Below are positions 41,101-53,900 of a stretch of 64,000 nt of DNA, piece by piece. Made by a program: the position numbers and the translations under genes. The stretch lies in assembly GCA_964017195.1 (NCBI GenBank), contig OZ024891.1, positions 432,694-496,693 on the forward strand. The letters run 5' to 3'. The DNA comes from Siderastrea radians. Its lineage: Eukaryota > Cnidaria > Anthozoa > Scleractinia > Rhizangiidae. The notes under the pieces are model-generated. The model saw only the letters and a list, made by a program, of their open reading frames with translations, had not been told where the DNA came from and did not search any database. Numbering within the stretch: the first letter of the stretch is position 1; each line of letters opens with the position of its first letter.

Positions 41101-42366
41101 AATTGAGCTAACAAGCCAACTGGGAGCTGGTCATGGTCAGGGTTCGAGTCAGGGTTCGAGGGTCAGGCAAGCCTGATTTTTTCAGGCTTTCTTTTCGCAA
41201 CTGCATAGGTTGCGTTAATAACTGCGAGGATCTTCTTTACATTTATTTCTTTATTCCGCAGTTCAAATATATGAACTTCATATATTCATAATTTCATCTT
41301 CATCTTTCCCGGGTATATTACGAACCAATTTAATGACCAGCTCCCAGTTGGCTTGTTAGCTCAATTGGTTAGAGCGCTGCACCGGTATCGCAGAGGTCAG
41401 GGTTCGAGTCCCGGCAAGCCTGATTTTTTCAGGCTTTCTTTTCGCAACTGCATAAGTTGCGTTAATAACTGCGAGGATCTTCTTTACATTTATTTCTTTA
41501 TTCCGCAGTTCAAATATATGAACTTCATATAATCATAATTTCATAATCGTCTTTGTTTAAAGTTTTCTGAAACTATAGATGGGGGTCTTCTGCTACGGAT
41601 GGCCAGGATAGAAATGGCTTCTTAGGAGCATTTTGCGTCCTGTATCCCTTACGTAACTCAGTTAAATGCGAACCCTGAAGGGGGGCTTAATTAACTTATT
41701 AATTACGTAAAAACTGTAAATGTTTGAAAGCACGTATGAAAGTTTCAGGGGTGGGGAATCGAAAGCAATTATCAGATGTAACTTATGAATGAACACCATG
41801 TAACGACAAAAAACCGCCAGCTTTAAATTGAGCGGAAGATATGAAGCCGTTCTATCAGCAGGCCTTGAGGACGTGCACACTTGGCATTACCTTTCTTGAT
41901 GTTATCCCACAAAATCTTGATAAACTTGTCTCTATCAGGTCTCGTGTGTTCGTGAAAGAACCCCAGCGCGTGCATGAGTTCATGGGTGATGTGACCTCTG
42001 TTCTTGCAGCCACTCCCTAGGGACAGCAACTGTTTGCCGCCTTTTTTACCGATGTACGATTGACAGAAGCTTCTGCAAAAGTAGAGTACAAGGCTCCAGA
42101 TTAGAGGATTCAATATCATTCAACACTGTTGAATATAACTTTCATTGTTCTACGATGTTGAAAGAGGTGGAAAAGAGAATTTAACATCGTTCAACATTGT
42201 TGAATTAAACTTGTCGAACACGTTTGGCCACCCTGTTGAATGATGTTGAATGATTTAAATTGGTGTTGCCTGCACATGTAAGCAATGTGTTCATCATTTT
42301 TACACGTGTCAGCCTAACGAATTCAAGTAGCATTTGGTCTGAGATAATGCCCCCTTTAAAAATGTA

Positions 42367-42410
<44 letters not shown>

Positions 42411-44667
42411 CATCATTATTGTTCACACCTGAGAACAACTACAACAACAAAAACAAACAAATGTTGAATGGTGTTCGATCGAAAGTTTGGTGGTAATCAA
42501 ACCCCGTTAAGCAACACTCACCGTCACTTATCATCAATCAACAGGGTCACCAAACGTGTGTGACATGTTGAATTCAACAGGGATACCAAACGTGTGGGGC
42601 ATGTTAAATACAACTATGCTGAACTTTGCAATTGCTGGATGAAATTGTTGCATCTGTTTGTCTCAAATCCAAAACGGTTATAACCAGCACTATTCCATCT
42701 GTGCTGCAGAAAACGTACGAGACAAGTTAAGTGGAACAACTGTGGAAAACAGTCACACCAAACACTTTTGTGCAGCTGTCTTATTGTATTTTCAAAAGTT
42801 GTTTATCCAAGCGAAGCGTATTTGCACAGGTAAACTTACTGGTGGACGGTACCAGTGCAATTGAATAACAATCATAATCATAATCATAATCATAATCATA
42901 AAAATAATAATTTATAGAATAATATAATAAATACCAACAATAGGAGAACAGTCACAGTGCGATTGATCACAGCGATTGATAGTGGTAATATACACGTTTT
43001 ATAATATCTGTAGCTATCTGTGGGTAGCTGTCTTTGGGTACTTAGAAATGTTATTGTCCGGGACTACCTCTGAACATCTCACATCCATTGTTCTTACCGA
43101 GACAGAACAAACAAAAGAATGACTAGTGACGTGAATTGTAAACATTCAGTTCTGCGTATCTGTCTAAACATGAATCTTACTTGCTGTCTTCGTAGAACTC
43201 GATGTAATCAGCCTCATTTGTCCGCTCCACAAAACGAATGCAAGTGTGTTTAGCGATAACATCAGCTGCTTCTCTTATCGTCTGTTTGTCGCCGTTATCT
43301 AGAAAATAGTGTTGTGTCAAATGTGCTTTTAAGAAATTTAAACCTAGCCAGTGTGAGTATCTTGGTTTTTCCTCTCTGTAAAACATAAGTGAAAAAAGGG
43401 TTGCTTTCCTGGGCCCAAACCAAGACTCGTTCAATTTTTTTTGTTTGTCTCATGCAGCCTAGGCTCCCTCTCCACAGCTTGAAGAATCGTCTATTCCCAA
43501 TAGCCATTCCTATTCTGACGTTGAAATAGAAATTAGCTAGCTTCAATGACGGCTCAATCCACTTCTTTGGCATCATCATACGCCTCCATTGTAACCATTC
43601 GATAACCATGGTTCCACACAGAGAAGGCCTAATCAGTACCCATAGTTCATTGCAGTCAAACACGCGCAGTTACTACCACAGTTTTGCAAAAGCAAAAAAT
43701 ATCACCAAGAATCCTCCCCTTCTTTTTTCTGAAAAGTTGAGCTTTTTAAAATGAGCTGATTGGAACAAAAATAAACAACTGTTTGTCCACGATCCGCAGT
43801 CAGTTGTCGGCGGCATGCAATTCGGCTTGCCTACCCAAACTTAATACCCATAAACGTTTTCTACCGAAAAATACTCATACAAGTTTACGGGAACGGGAAG
43901 CCGGGTAGGGATGTGACTTTTTGTCAGTTGACACTGTGTATACCCAGGTCGACCTGTGAGCTCCGTGTTACATTAGCCACCCAACCGCTGGCCAAAAGAT
44001 CCTGCAGACAGAGACAGAAATTAAATAGAAACATGAAGACTGCGTGCTTACCAAGTCCTCTGAACCAACCTCCAGTCTTGACTGTATAAGGTATGAACAC
44101 ATTTGTCACCTGACGGTTTTTGTCATAGGTGGCTGGCCAAAGATATCCACGATACAACACGGCCGTTCGCTTTTGTTCGTTGCCAAACTTTCCGCGAAAC
44201 GCGCTGTTTTGTTCTGAAAACAATATGCAATAGATTACTAAAGAGACAAATAATAACAACAACTTTATTGACTTTAACCTCAACATGAAGATTTCAGTAT
44301 TTATACAACAAATAAACAAGCTCACATTGACAAAATTAATAAACAAACAACCTACCCCCGTTTATGCTAAGCCAACTGTGAATAAAACGTTTATAAATGT
44401 AAACTGTCCACATTCAGTTCTATTTTCCACGTGACATATTAGATCATTCAGTCCCGTTTGTTTCAAGATTTATAATTTTACAGCAAAGTGATAAATATCA
44501 CAGTTGTAATGGGTCTTGGCGATATACTACAAATTTTGATCACTTGGCATCTTTTTAACATGCATAACTTATAGTAGTGTAAAATATATTTATTGCCACC
44601 GCTACTCACCGGAGAATCTAGCTTGCAAGATTAAAATCAACCCAACGAATAACATGGAACATTTCAT
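38169..44667 (-). CDS. Secreted astacin metalloprotease with C-terminal PLAT domain
   Basis: Eight exons, all with GT/AG ends and consistent phases: 44610-44667, 44052-44213, 43181-43298, 41891-42072, 40087-40320, 39169-39313, 38577-38679, 38169-38267 (1101 bp, 366 residues). Exon 1 is a signal peptide (MKCSMLFVGLILILQARFSG). Exon 4 has the zinc site HELMHALGFFHEHTRPDRD and exon 5 the Met-turn SIMHY, so catalytic residues are complete. Exons 6-8 encode a PLAT/LH2 domain (YKVTVYTGNKFLAGTDARVF, LTKLTIRHDN, GWYLS, then CSCW), which binds lipid or protein partners. No ShK or CUB domain follows. It probably acts outside the cell in matrix remodelling, prey digestion or venom; the last is a guess. 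No symbol is assigned because the astacin family is large. Confidence 0.93.
40552..40623 (-). tRNA. tRNA-like gene or SINE head, copy 1
   Basis: 72 nt with paired ends GGCTTGT / GCAAGCC, A box TTAGCTCAATTGG and B box GGTTCGAGTCC. The anticodon loop reads CCGGTAT (GGT, Thr) with C instead of U at position 33 and a weak closing pair, so function as a tRNA is doubtful. The downstream hairpin AGCCTGA / TCAGGCT and a T run could stop RNA polymerase III. Confidence 0.45.
40799..40870 (-). tRNA. tRNA-like gene or SINE head, copy 2
   Basis: Identical to copy 1, exactly 247 bp away, with the same doubtful anticodon loop. Confidence 0.45.
41046..41117 (-). tRNA. tRNA-like gene or SINE head, copy 3
   Basis: Identical body, another 247 bp on. 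Its 5' flank is cut short by the inversion junction. Confidence 0.45.
41350..41421 (+). tRNA. tRNA-like gene or SINE head, inverted copy
   Basis: Same sequence on the plus strand, with its own hairpin and T-rich tail. A transcript across the cluster could pair with the minus copies. Confidence 0.45.
42369..42420 (+). repeat. (ATT)n microsatellite
   Basis: About fifteen ATT units in an astacin intron. Nearby ACGTGT and TTGAAT repeats (42100-42620) form a further low-complexity area. Confidence 0.9.
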
Positions 44668-44810
44668 CTTGTGTACAGTTCTTCTTCAGGTAAAATTAAT
44701 GTTGACTGAAGTTCGTTTCAAGCTTGAGAATCCGTACGCTCATTTGCTTACTTGATAGCTCCAAATACGCGACCGTTGAAAGTTAACTATTCAAAATGAC
44801 GCGCCGACTC

Positions 44811-44820
44811 TATATAAGGC
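44811..44820 (-). promoter_or_regulatory. Possible TATA box of the astacin gene
   Basis: TATATAAGGC on the plus strand (TTATATA on the gene strand), 144 bp before the astacin ATG. The motif reads well in both directions, so its assignment is uncertain. Confidence 0.35.
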
Positions 44821-44869
44821 GCCTTCAATCTAATTACACTATGTAATTATTCACAATCCAGAAATAAGC

Positions 44870-47800
44870 TCCTTGTTAGTTGTATTTTCGCGGGGAGTGG
44901 TGTGAGGAATAAAGCGGGTTAGACTTAAGTATGCCGGGTTGTGAAACATTTTACGGTAGCAAACACAAAAACAGTGCCATAAGTAGTGGACAAAACATAC
45001 TGGTATAAACAAACAAAAACCTTGTAAAAGAAAAATATATGTTAACATAACACAGTCCACGAAGTATTTATTGTTTCTTTCGTGCTGAGCAATTTATAGT
45101 TACGATCTTATCCCTGGTGCAATCTCCCTCAACCTGAACCCGCTGCAGTAACACCTTGTGGATTCTCCTGATAGAAAAACATGTCGTTACTCGGAAAAAC
45201 AAGCGCTGGAACTTCTTGTCAGAAGGAGGACTATTTGTTGAACCAGAAACTCATAAGGACTTGTTCAACTCCTTATGAGTTTCTGGTTGAACTCAGAAGT
45301 TCACTTTGCTGTGAAAGGATTGGCGAAGAAAGGGAGATAAGGGGGTAGATCCAGGAATAGTGAAGCTGTTCTGAAACCGGTTAATTAGACATCAATTAAG
45401 GTTCTTTTAGTTCCTTTAAGAGCTAAAAGAATTAGTTAAAATTGATTAACTGTCGACTTATAAATAATCATTCAGTCGTGACAACATTAACCTACTGACC
45501 CGTGCTATTTCAAATTCTCGCGCCAAGTTTTGCACGTAAAATTAGTCCAAATTAGTAATCCATGACTAAACTTATAGAGTTAATAAATATGTCGCAGAGT
45601 CGTTTATGAAATCGATTGCAGTCAGTAAACTCCAAATATCCGAGAATTATTTCGATTTCAGCTCAAAATAGTCCCAAACCAAGAGAGAATTCTTACCGGA
45701 GTGAGAACATCAGGTATATCGCTTGAAGATTTGTAGTGTTGTGTCTTTGTGCAGACGAATCAGTATAGGTGCATTGGACGTTTAAAGGTGGAAAAGATGA
45801 AGACACTTCTCGGCGGATATGTTCTAGCGGTGATGTCAATTACAAATGTAGCTGCTGTAGGACATTATCAAGGTATTAAAAGTCCTTAGCTCAGCAGCTT
45901 AATGTAGCTGCCTAGTTTAGCTCTCTATCAGTCTCTTTAAAATCCATGCTTTCCAAGGCTGGAAAAACTTACCTATGATCGCCAATGCAAACACAGAGCT
46001 GATCAGCCACATTGTAACAAGTACACTCATGCAGTTTACCCCTCAGTTATATGTAAAAAAAAACCCCACCAATGACTGTAAACTAAAATTTTCATTATCA
46101 TTCTCTTGCACAAGTCGCTTTACAAATAGCGATATATAAAATCTAGAGGCAATCATATCGGGTTTGCTCGAATTTATTTTTAGTTAGGAAAAATAGAAAT
46201 AAAAATGAGCAAATACTAAGAAGATCATGGTTTTAAACAGACGTTTTTACCTTAGGAAATTATTTTAGTTTCTCTCCGAGAAAAATACATAGAACTCACG
46301 TCTTTTAGCTTCTTTTGAATCATTCTCCAATTGATATTACTTTATGAATAATCAACGCATAATTAAAGTATGTTATCAAATTCACTTTCTAAACATTTTT
46401 GCTCCAGAAAAAACTTTTATAACGACAAAGCTGTGAATTCAAGTTCCTTGCCCGTGTTTAACTCTGGAAATACAACGCAAGTGTTAAAAGAGCAGCAGCT
46501 GGTGATCGAGCCTATATTTGGTGCAAAGTGTGTGACAAAATTATGATTTATAATTTATGCCATGTTGTCGTTTTTCCGGACGAACGAGCAAACGAGTGCA
46601 GGACTGATTGAAATTTTTCGACTTACAGTGTATTACAGTTTCAGTTGAGAAAAATACATGGGAACGAATTATTGGAATTGCTGTCCAGTAAGTTCAATTT
46701 TCAAGAACAGGTCATACTTTAGGAATTCATGCATCTCTGACAGACTCAAAAGTTAGAACCACCTTGTACAGCGTACTGAACTGGTGAACTGTACCCCAAG
46801 AAATAGCTGCTTTCGTCAGCTTTTATTTAGTGAATGCCTCGGGTAGATCACAATTTGGGATTCATCCACGGAATTAAAAGGTAATACCATTATTCATGAC
46901 TATAAGGGAGAAGAGAAAGTCTTATCTGCGATCACTTTCTGGTCGAATACAGCTTTTAAAAAGAGTTTTTTACTTCACTATACATTTCTTAAAGGAACTG
47001 TGTCACGGCGTTTTCATTCATTTTTCTGATCTGACAAAATTATTTTCTCATTAACGGAAACCTCAAAATAATAGTTTCCTAAGTTAGAAAAACACCAAAG
47101 AAGTAATAATTAACCAAAAGTTAACAAGGATGGTTACGACTGAGGGAGATTAAGGCGGATTACGAATGACAAACTTGAAAAAACTTGCCAGCTTTTTCAA
47201 GTTGCGTTATCTGTGACGTAGTTCCTTTAAACTTTGTCCTTTGAAGGTAATTCTTCGCCAGAGAGACTTTCCACAGGATATACCTTTACAAGCATTGGAT
47301 GTTTGATTTTCACTGTTGCGTAAATTTTACGCGCGTACGGACGTGAATTTAACTGGCTTTACGTGCGTAAATAAAATTAGAGACGATGTATGAACAGCTT
47401 ACATAAACGTAAACATGTTTAGGGGTTTCAGCAGTCTGGGCGACACACACTCTTGTCATTTAGACCTTTTGAACCTCCTTCCAGCCCTTCCTTTCGCTCT
47501 CCCGGAAGAGTACAGACCGTCTCCTTTAAGCTCAACCGTTAACCTTTGTCTTAATTTACCAAAATGAGACTTTTTCCCCTCAACCGACAATCTACGAAGG
47601 GAAAATTGTAGAGCCTCGAATATTTGTCGGACAAGTGTTTACTAAGCTTTTTATTTAAAACGGTATTATCAGGATGGATTCATTCTTGGTAGACAAAGTT
47701 TGTCGGCCTGGTTCATCGAATCACAATTGAACACGACAACACTGACCTCTTTCCCGACTGGAATCTTCTTCACAAGGTACTTTTGCTAATTTCTTACAAT

Positions 47801-50190
47801 ATAATTACAAATTCAGTTAGAGTACGACTTGTCCTTTGTTTACTCAAAAGAAAGACGCGTGCACGGGCGAAAGTCACCAAATATGGAGAAACGAGACGCG
47901 TACACCATAACCACGCATCACACCGCGAAAGTTGCGCGCGGCAAGCGATTTTCACGTGGACTCGAGTGCTCTTCTGGCATGAGTACTCTTGAGCAATGTA
48001 AAAAGTACTTAGTAAAGACGGATTGCATTAAGTCTGAAGTTCACTATAACAAAATAGCTTCATTCATGGAGAAAACTAGTTGAGATTAAACGTAAAATAC
48101 GCGTGTCAACATCCCAGAAATGCTATTCCTGGTTTTGGGACTGACTCTGCCTCTGTCAGACTCTGCCTCTCATCATTAACAGGTTTGCAGTACTTTGAAA
48201 GCCCAAAGAAACATTTCTTCGCTAAGATTGTTAAATGGCATCTAAAAGTCGCAACGCGTACTTTAACTGCAACTTTTAGAGGTCTGGCTTGCTAGGACAC
48301 CGGTTTCACTCATGCGATGTTGGTTTGGGGACCACATTGATTATTCATCTGCGTTATTTCCAAGCAAACAGCAGGACATGGAAGTAGTAAAAAACTTTTG
48401 TAACAACAAGACAGAAAGCAGTGACGCCACAGAATGGAATACTTGATACCGCAGGACCAGCTTTTCGATTGTGAACGGGATTCTCTCAAGTATATCAACT
48501 GCGAAAGGCATAAAAGAAGGAAGAAGTTCGATACTGACTAATATACTTTTGTTTTTGTAGATCGTGGTGCATGACCTCGGGCTTGGAACAGTGCAAAATT
48601 ATTGGCATGTGCGACTGTGAACTGTCAGGATACGAAAATCAAGTTACTTTACCACCTATATAAAACGCTTGACTGAGATGCAACAACAGGCGAAAATACC
48701 TAAGAACTAACTAAATGATGCAGAAATGAATACCTTAGAAAGAGGAGACGGTGATCAGAAAGGAGGGCTTTTCAGAAAATAGAGAGGGAGTCCACTTTTA
48801 GGGTGATTCCATCGAAACAGAAGTTGTAATGAGAATTTGTTGAAACTTTGCACAGTTATTAATTATACCTAGTACATCGAAAAAATAAAACAAAAAGAGG
48901 GGGTCATCGTGTCTGATTCACGCTACAGGGCTGTAGTATATAGGTACCTTGCTAGCTATCGACAGCAATATTAAAAACCCTTTCCTTGTACCAAAGACAC
49001 CCACTACTTTAAGAAAGTCATCATCACTAGCGATAAAATATAAGCATTATTCTTGTGTTAGCAAAATAACGTTACAGTAAAAGGCCTTAAAGTTGCCTTA
49101 AAAATGAAAGTAATGAAACAATAAGCAAATCGAGCACATGCACGCTTCCAGCGAAATGCCTAAAATCAGATTGTAATAGTGAATTAGTCAGAATATTTGA
49201 AAACTGAATAATGAAAAATTCTTAAAATTTGGATATATCATGCAGAGTCGTGTTTTCTTCAAATAAATGGAATAAAAAAGAGGGGTCACCGAGTTCGTTT
49301 TGGAGAAAACGACAGTTCATTTCTCTCAACAGCTCAGTTTTCATAGAAAACCTACCAAGTTTCGAACGCGCGCGCTACTCACGCAAAAATTGATGCGCAG
49401 AAAGGATGCGTAATGCAATTGAATGGAATCACCCTAGAACAAGTTACCTAAACAAAATTAAGCTCATGAGAATCAAGATTGATGTTTTGACTATCTTTCC
49501 TTCCAACATTTCGACCAGTGCTTTTAATAAAGTTCTTACGACGTCAAGGAAGTGGAGGGTGGGAACTTAATAAAACGTACACGGTAAGTGGCTCAGTAAA
49601 TTTAAAATAAAAGATCAACACCAATAAACTTCATGTCCATGATAAAATAGCAAGGCATATATTGTATCTTCTAATTGCATTAATTTTCAATAAACAACAA
49701 AATGAACATGTGTGGCTTTCTTCTATCTTGTAAGTGCAAATCTCAGAGTTCAGAGTTAAGGCAGTTCTTAACAGTGCAATTTGTCAGCCCAAACAGTCGG
49801 CTTATTGATAAAGGCTTGGCCCTACAATTTGGCGTCCCGATTTCTTTAAAATGGAATCCCGAGGTCGAAAATCAGCCCGATTTTTAAAAATTTGTGCCGC
49901 TGCAATAGATTTTTGAGGCGATTTGCTCTCCGAATGAGTCGGCTTTTGTCATTTAAAATCAAAGGATGACAGTGGTACAGTCCCAAGTGGGATGTCTAGT
50001 TATTTATTATTCCACTCTTGCGCCATTTTACCATATAAGGTCAAGAGAACGCGCTAAATATGTCACGGTATTACACAGTAAAATTATGTATTGCATTACA
50101 AAACCAGGGTTCACAGGTTTTCTGGCCGAAGGACTGGAAAAACCAAATTTTGATGTGATTTTTTCAAGTGGAATAATAAATCCCTTATTC
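44870..50190. other. Mostly non-coding; possible short secreted-peptide exons
   Basis: A small palindrome at 45236-45291 (TTGAACCAGAAACTCATAAGG and complement). A candidate first exon at 45797-45872 (+) encodes a signal peptide (MKTLLGGYVLAVMSITNVAA) and ends G|GTATTA. A strong acceptor (TTTTGTTTTTGTAG) at 48560 opens a Cys-rich exon (CMTSGLEQCKIIGMCDC), and a similar LEQCK pattern occurs near 47970-48030. Whether these belong to one gene is unproven. The rest shows no gene. Confidence 0.35.
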
Positions 50191-50192
50191 GA

Positions 50193-50330
50193 TGGCTTAA
50201 CATATAATACGCACGGACATTTTGCTCATTGCTCGTATTTTCCTCGCCCCTATGGGGCGCGGAAAAATACTACGCAACTCGCAAAATATCCGCGCGTATT
50301 ATACATGTATGTTAAACCATCGAATAAGAT
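50193..50330. mobile_element. MITE-like inverted-repeat element
   Basis: CTTATTCGATGGCTTAACAT at the left end and its near complement at the right, with inner TAATACGC / GCGTATTA blocks. A truncated SINE fragment follows at 50357-50432. Confidence 0.6.
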
Positions 50331-50356
50331 GTATATAAGAAAAGATGTAATAATCA

Positions 50357-50432
50357 ACATGTCGCGAGCGTGGGACAAAGAAAAATCTGAGTCCCTGACG
50401 AGAATTGAACCCATGACCTTCCGTACACCGGT
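50357..50432 (-). repeat. Truncated tRNA-SINE
   Basis: 3' part of the SINE at 29655-29764: B-box region and the CCCACGCTCGCGACATG tail are kept, but the tRNA 5' half is missing. Confidence 0.7.
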
Positions 50433-50977
50433 GTATTTATTTCAGCAAAATAAATCTCCACTCTATACAGTTAATAGAATTTCTTAAAGCAATAAATATC
50501 ACTGGTAATCACCCTTCTTTGCCAACAATTGACAGACAGTGAGTTCTCGGTGCACGCAAAATTTCAGTTAGAAGGAAGTGTACTGTTTTTTCTTGTCCCT
50601 GTACTAAACTGCTTCACAATCCTTTGGCAGGCTGTGCACTTGTGCCCTCAGAAACTCTTCCTGTAACATGATCTTATGCGCCAAAAGCTCTTCATGCTGG
50701 TATTTTTCCTGTAGGTCCTCAACTCGACCAGCAGTTAAGGAAACTAGTCTCTTTCTTCAGCACACAGTCCTCTTAAACTGACCACCGCTCAAAAATAATG
50801 TCTACAATAATGGCTACAGAGATTGGGCACCTGTCTATGTGGGCTTGTGAGGAAATGTGTCCAGAAATCTCCACTTCATTTTTGTGTGCAGTCTTTCTTT
50901 TCAGCCATGCACATATTCATTTACTCACTGGCAATGCCTTGTTACCAGCAAAACTGCTCAGACAGGTCAATCATGCC

Positions 50978-53900
50978 TCACACTTCTCCAAAGTTTGTGT
51001 GCCCTGTGGCCACTGCATGTTCTTGAGCCGCTTGCTGTCCTGTTAGTGGCGTGTTGCAGACAAGGCAGCGGAGAGAGAACTGGGACAAGTTTGTAAACTG
51101 GCGTTTCTGAAAAGTAAATAATAAATGAGAGACTGATGGACTGACTGAAACGATGAAAGGATTAAAATGGATGGATGGATGGATGGATGGAAGAATGGAT
51201 GAACATTTTAGGTGATCACAGAGAGAGATCTTTTTTCCTCACTGGATGGGTAAAGACCTGCCCTGTTCCCCGCTCGGGGAGAAGGAACTGATGATGATGA
51301 TGGATGGGTAAAGAACTGTCAAATTTACTGAACCAATTTTTTTTCCTTTTAAGAACCAAGCCTTGGTCAGCTTAAGTGGACTAATTGCTGTACTACTCCT
51401 TGAGTCAATAATTTCAGTTTGTTTAAAATTTAACTCAGCAGACTATCGAATCCTCTACTCTAACCTGTTTGGCTGCTGCTGCTATTTCCAGTGCTTCAGC
51501 CAGCCGCATGTCATCATTCACTGGGAACACAGTCTGCAGGGGGTCAGCTGAGCTATCAGAGCTCTGTACAGCAAGTGGATCATAATGTATCCCATCATAC
51601 ACCAGGTATACACAATTTTTGTAACCACTCCCTTCGCCTGTCAGAAATACATGTAAAGTTAACACAACTCTGGTAAGATTTTTATAACAAATTTTATGGA
51701 AACTTATAAATATACAATAGCATTTCAGTATAATCCCCCACTTTCTTCCCTCTGAGGCTTGAGTTAGCACCCACTGTTTAGAAAGTGATCCTGTTCTCTG
51801 CCAATTGGAGGTCCCCCCTCTCATCCCACCCCTGGAAATGAGCCATCCACATCTTGGTCTGGCTACAAGGTACAATCAAAGAAAAATAATGCACACCCTG
51901 CTTCCTCCACTGTCTCAGGGCATACTCTTCCTTTTTTTCCATATCCCCATCCCCTCCTGGATTACACCTGGTTACAATTATCTTACCAAACCTGTCAACT
52001 CTTCCTGACTCTGTATCAACGACAGCAATTTCTGTTTGGTAGTGTTTGCTCAGAATTGACAGCTCAATGGCACCTGTGTAATAAAGCAAATAATGATTTT
52101 AAACAGATATTTTAATGAGGTTAATGTTTCTGATATTATTCTGCACTAAAAATTCAAGACTGAGTCCAATAGGAATGTATGAAGAATTCTCAGCATAGGT
52201 AGCATTTCCAGAGTTACTGAAGGTGTTGTGTCTCTGGCCCCATGATGGAAACCCTTTATACTCCATTCCATTCCCAATCGGTGGCAAATTACCACCTGTA
52301 CTATCAGTTTGCTGTAATATGTTTTTTACCCTATGTGATTATAACTCAAAACAAACTAGCAATACTCATTGATTAGAGGGGTTAGTGTTTGAAATGGTTG
52401 ATCACATGGTGATCAGTTGGAAACGTGCACTGAGTTGTGATGGGGTGTCTTCCTTAATAGATCAAGGAACACAGGGAAGGCAGTGGGAGGGGTCTGGTAT
52501 TTAGTTAGAGGGATTTCCACTCTGTGGCATAAGACATACCTCCCCAGTGTGTCTCATCCAGTATCCAGTTGCAGTAGTCAGAGTTATCTTGGCCAAGAAA
52601 CACGGAGTTGTATGTTTGAGGGTCATTTGAAACACACTGTGCAATAAGCTTTCTTAACTCTGATGCACATGATGTGTCACCAAGCATAACATAACTGCAG
52701 GAATAAAGAAAAAGAGCTCAGTACTACAATATGCTCAGGTACATCCAGTGTTCTGCCACAATGCAGATGATGATGATGATGATGATGGCCCGCCGACTGG
52801 CTGACCAACCAACTGACCAACCAATTGACTGTTCAGTTGGTTGGTTGGTCAATCGATTGATTGATCGCTCACCTAACTTCAAAATTATGCCAACCAAGTA
52901 ATATATCAAACACGAGAAAGAGTGTTTCATCAGGATATCCAAACCCCGAGAAGTGGGTTGACCGACTTCGAGGTGTTTGGATACCTGATGAAACACTCTT
53001 TCGAGTTTTTGATATGGCTTCTCAAACCATTCATAATTCTTGGAGAAATTCAAAGCAAAAGTTCGCAAAATTTTATGCTAATTAAGATCCGGTATCCAAA
53101 CCCCCATCACAGTTGTGATTGCCTTTGTTTTCTCTTAATGAATTATTAATGAGTTTGAGAACTTTATTTCAAACACTTACCTAACACTTGAAAAAAGGCA
53201 AGAATTATCAGCTGGGACAACTCTGATTTACCAAAAAAAAAAAGACAAATAAAATGCAATTAAATGGGGTAGGGTATAATTTCAGTGACAGAAGTGAAGG
53301 GCAATTGCATTTACATGAATATTATTATAATTAATAATAATAAAGATACTCTGTGTTCAAATCAGCACCTAATGTTAACCCCTGATGCTTTTATTTTAAA
53401 TTCAGAAAAGTTTAAGATACAGCGCAACACTTTTAAATCTTAAAGAAAACATGTTTCGGCATCCCTGATGTCATCCTCAGTTAAACTCATTCAACGGTAG
53501 CCTCCCATGCAGTCGTTTTTAGGGGAGTCGGGTAATATGACTCCCCTAGAAACGACTGCGTGGGAGGCTAATTCAACGGGGGATGGCATCAGGGATGTCG
53601 AAACATGTTTTCTTTAAAATATAAAAGTGTTGTGCTGTATTTTAAACTAAGCATTTGTTTCATGCTACCAAGACCTTTTGAAATTCAGAAAACATAAAAA
53701 GTTTTTCCCATTTCTCAAAGTCCAATAACTGTTCATCATGCTAATTATTGTCAGAAAAGATGATCAAAAAAACATCATTAGTATGCTGATAGACTCACTT
53801 TCTTGTCATCTTTCCAAGTGCTGCACTGCTTAAGGATTTCTTGTAACTGTCTAATGACACTCTGGGTGCTTTTTTATCCTCCTCAATTATAAGAGTGTCT

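Larger units (their letters stand above)
40477..41578. repeat. Tandem and inverted cluster of tRNA-like SINEs
   Basis: A 247-bp unit (tRNA-like head plus tail) stands head-to-tail three times on the minus strand (heads at 40552, 40799, 41046), then flips at about 41130-41165, where head fragments are scrambled, and one full plus copy follows. Units look identical. The cluster lies in the intron between astacin exons 4 and 5. Confidence 0.85.

Noticed and set aside
40682..41114. Two identical 61-residue frames (MLAQLVRALHRYRRGQG start)
   Set aside because: They are translations of the tRNA-like SINE units, not genes.
40477..41578. CRISPR-like array
   Set aside because: Periodic 247-bp units are SINE copies with tRNA promoters; no spacers, no associated genes, and a eukaryotic context.
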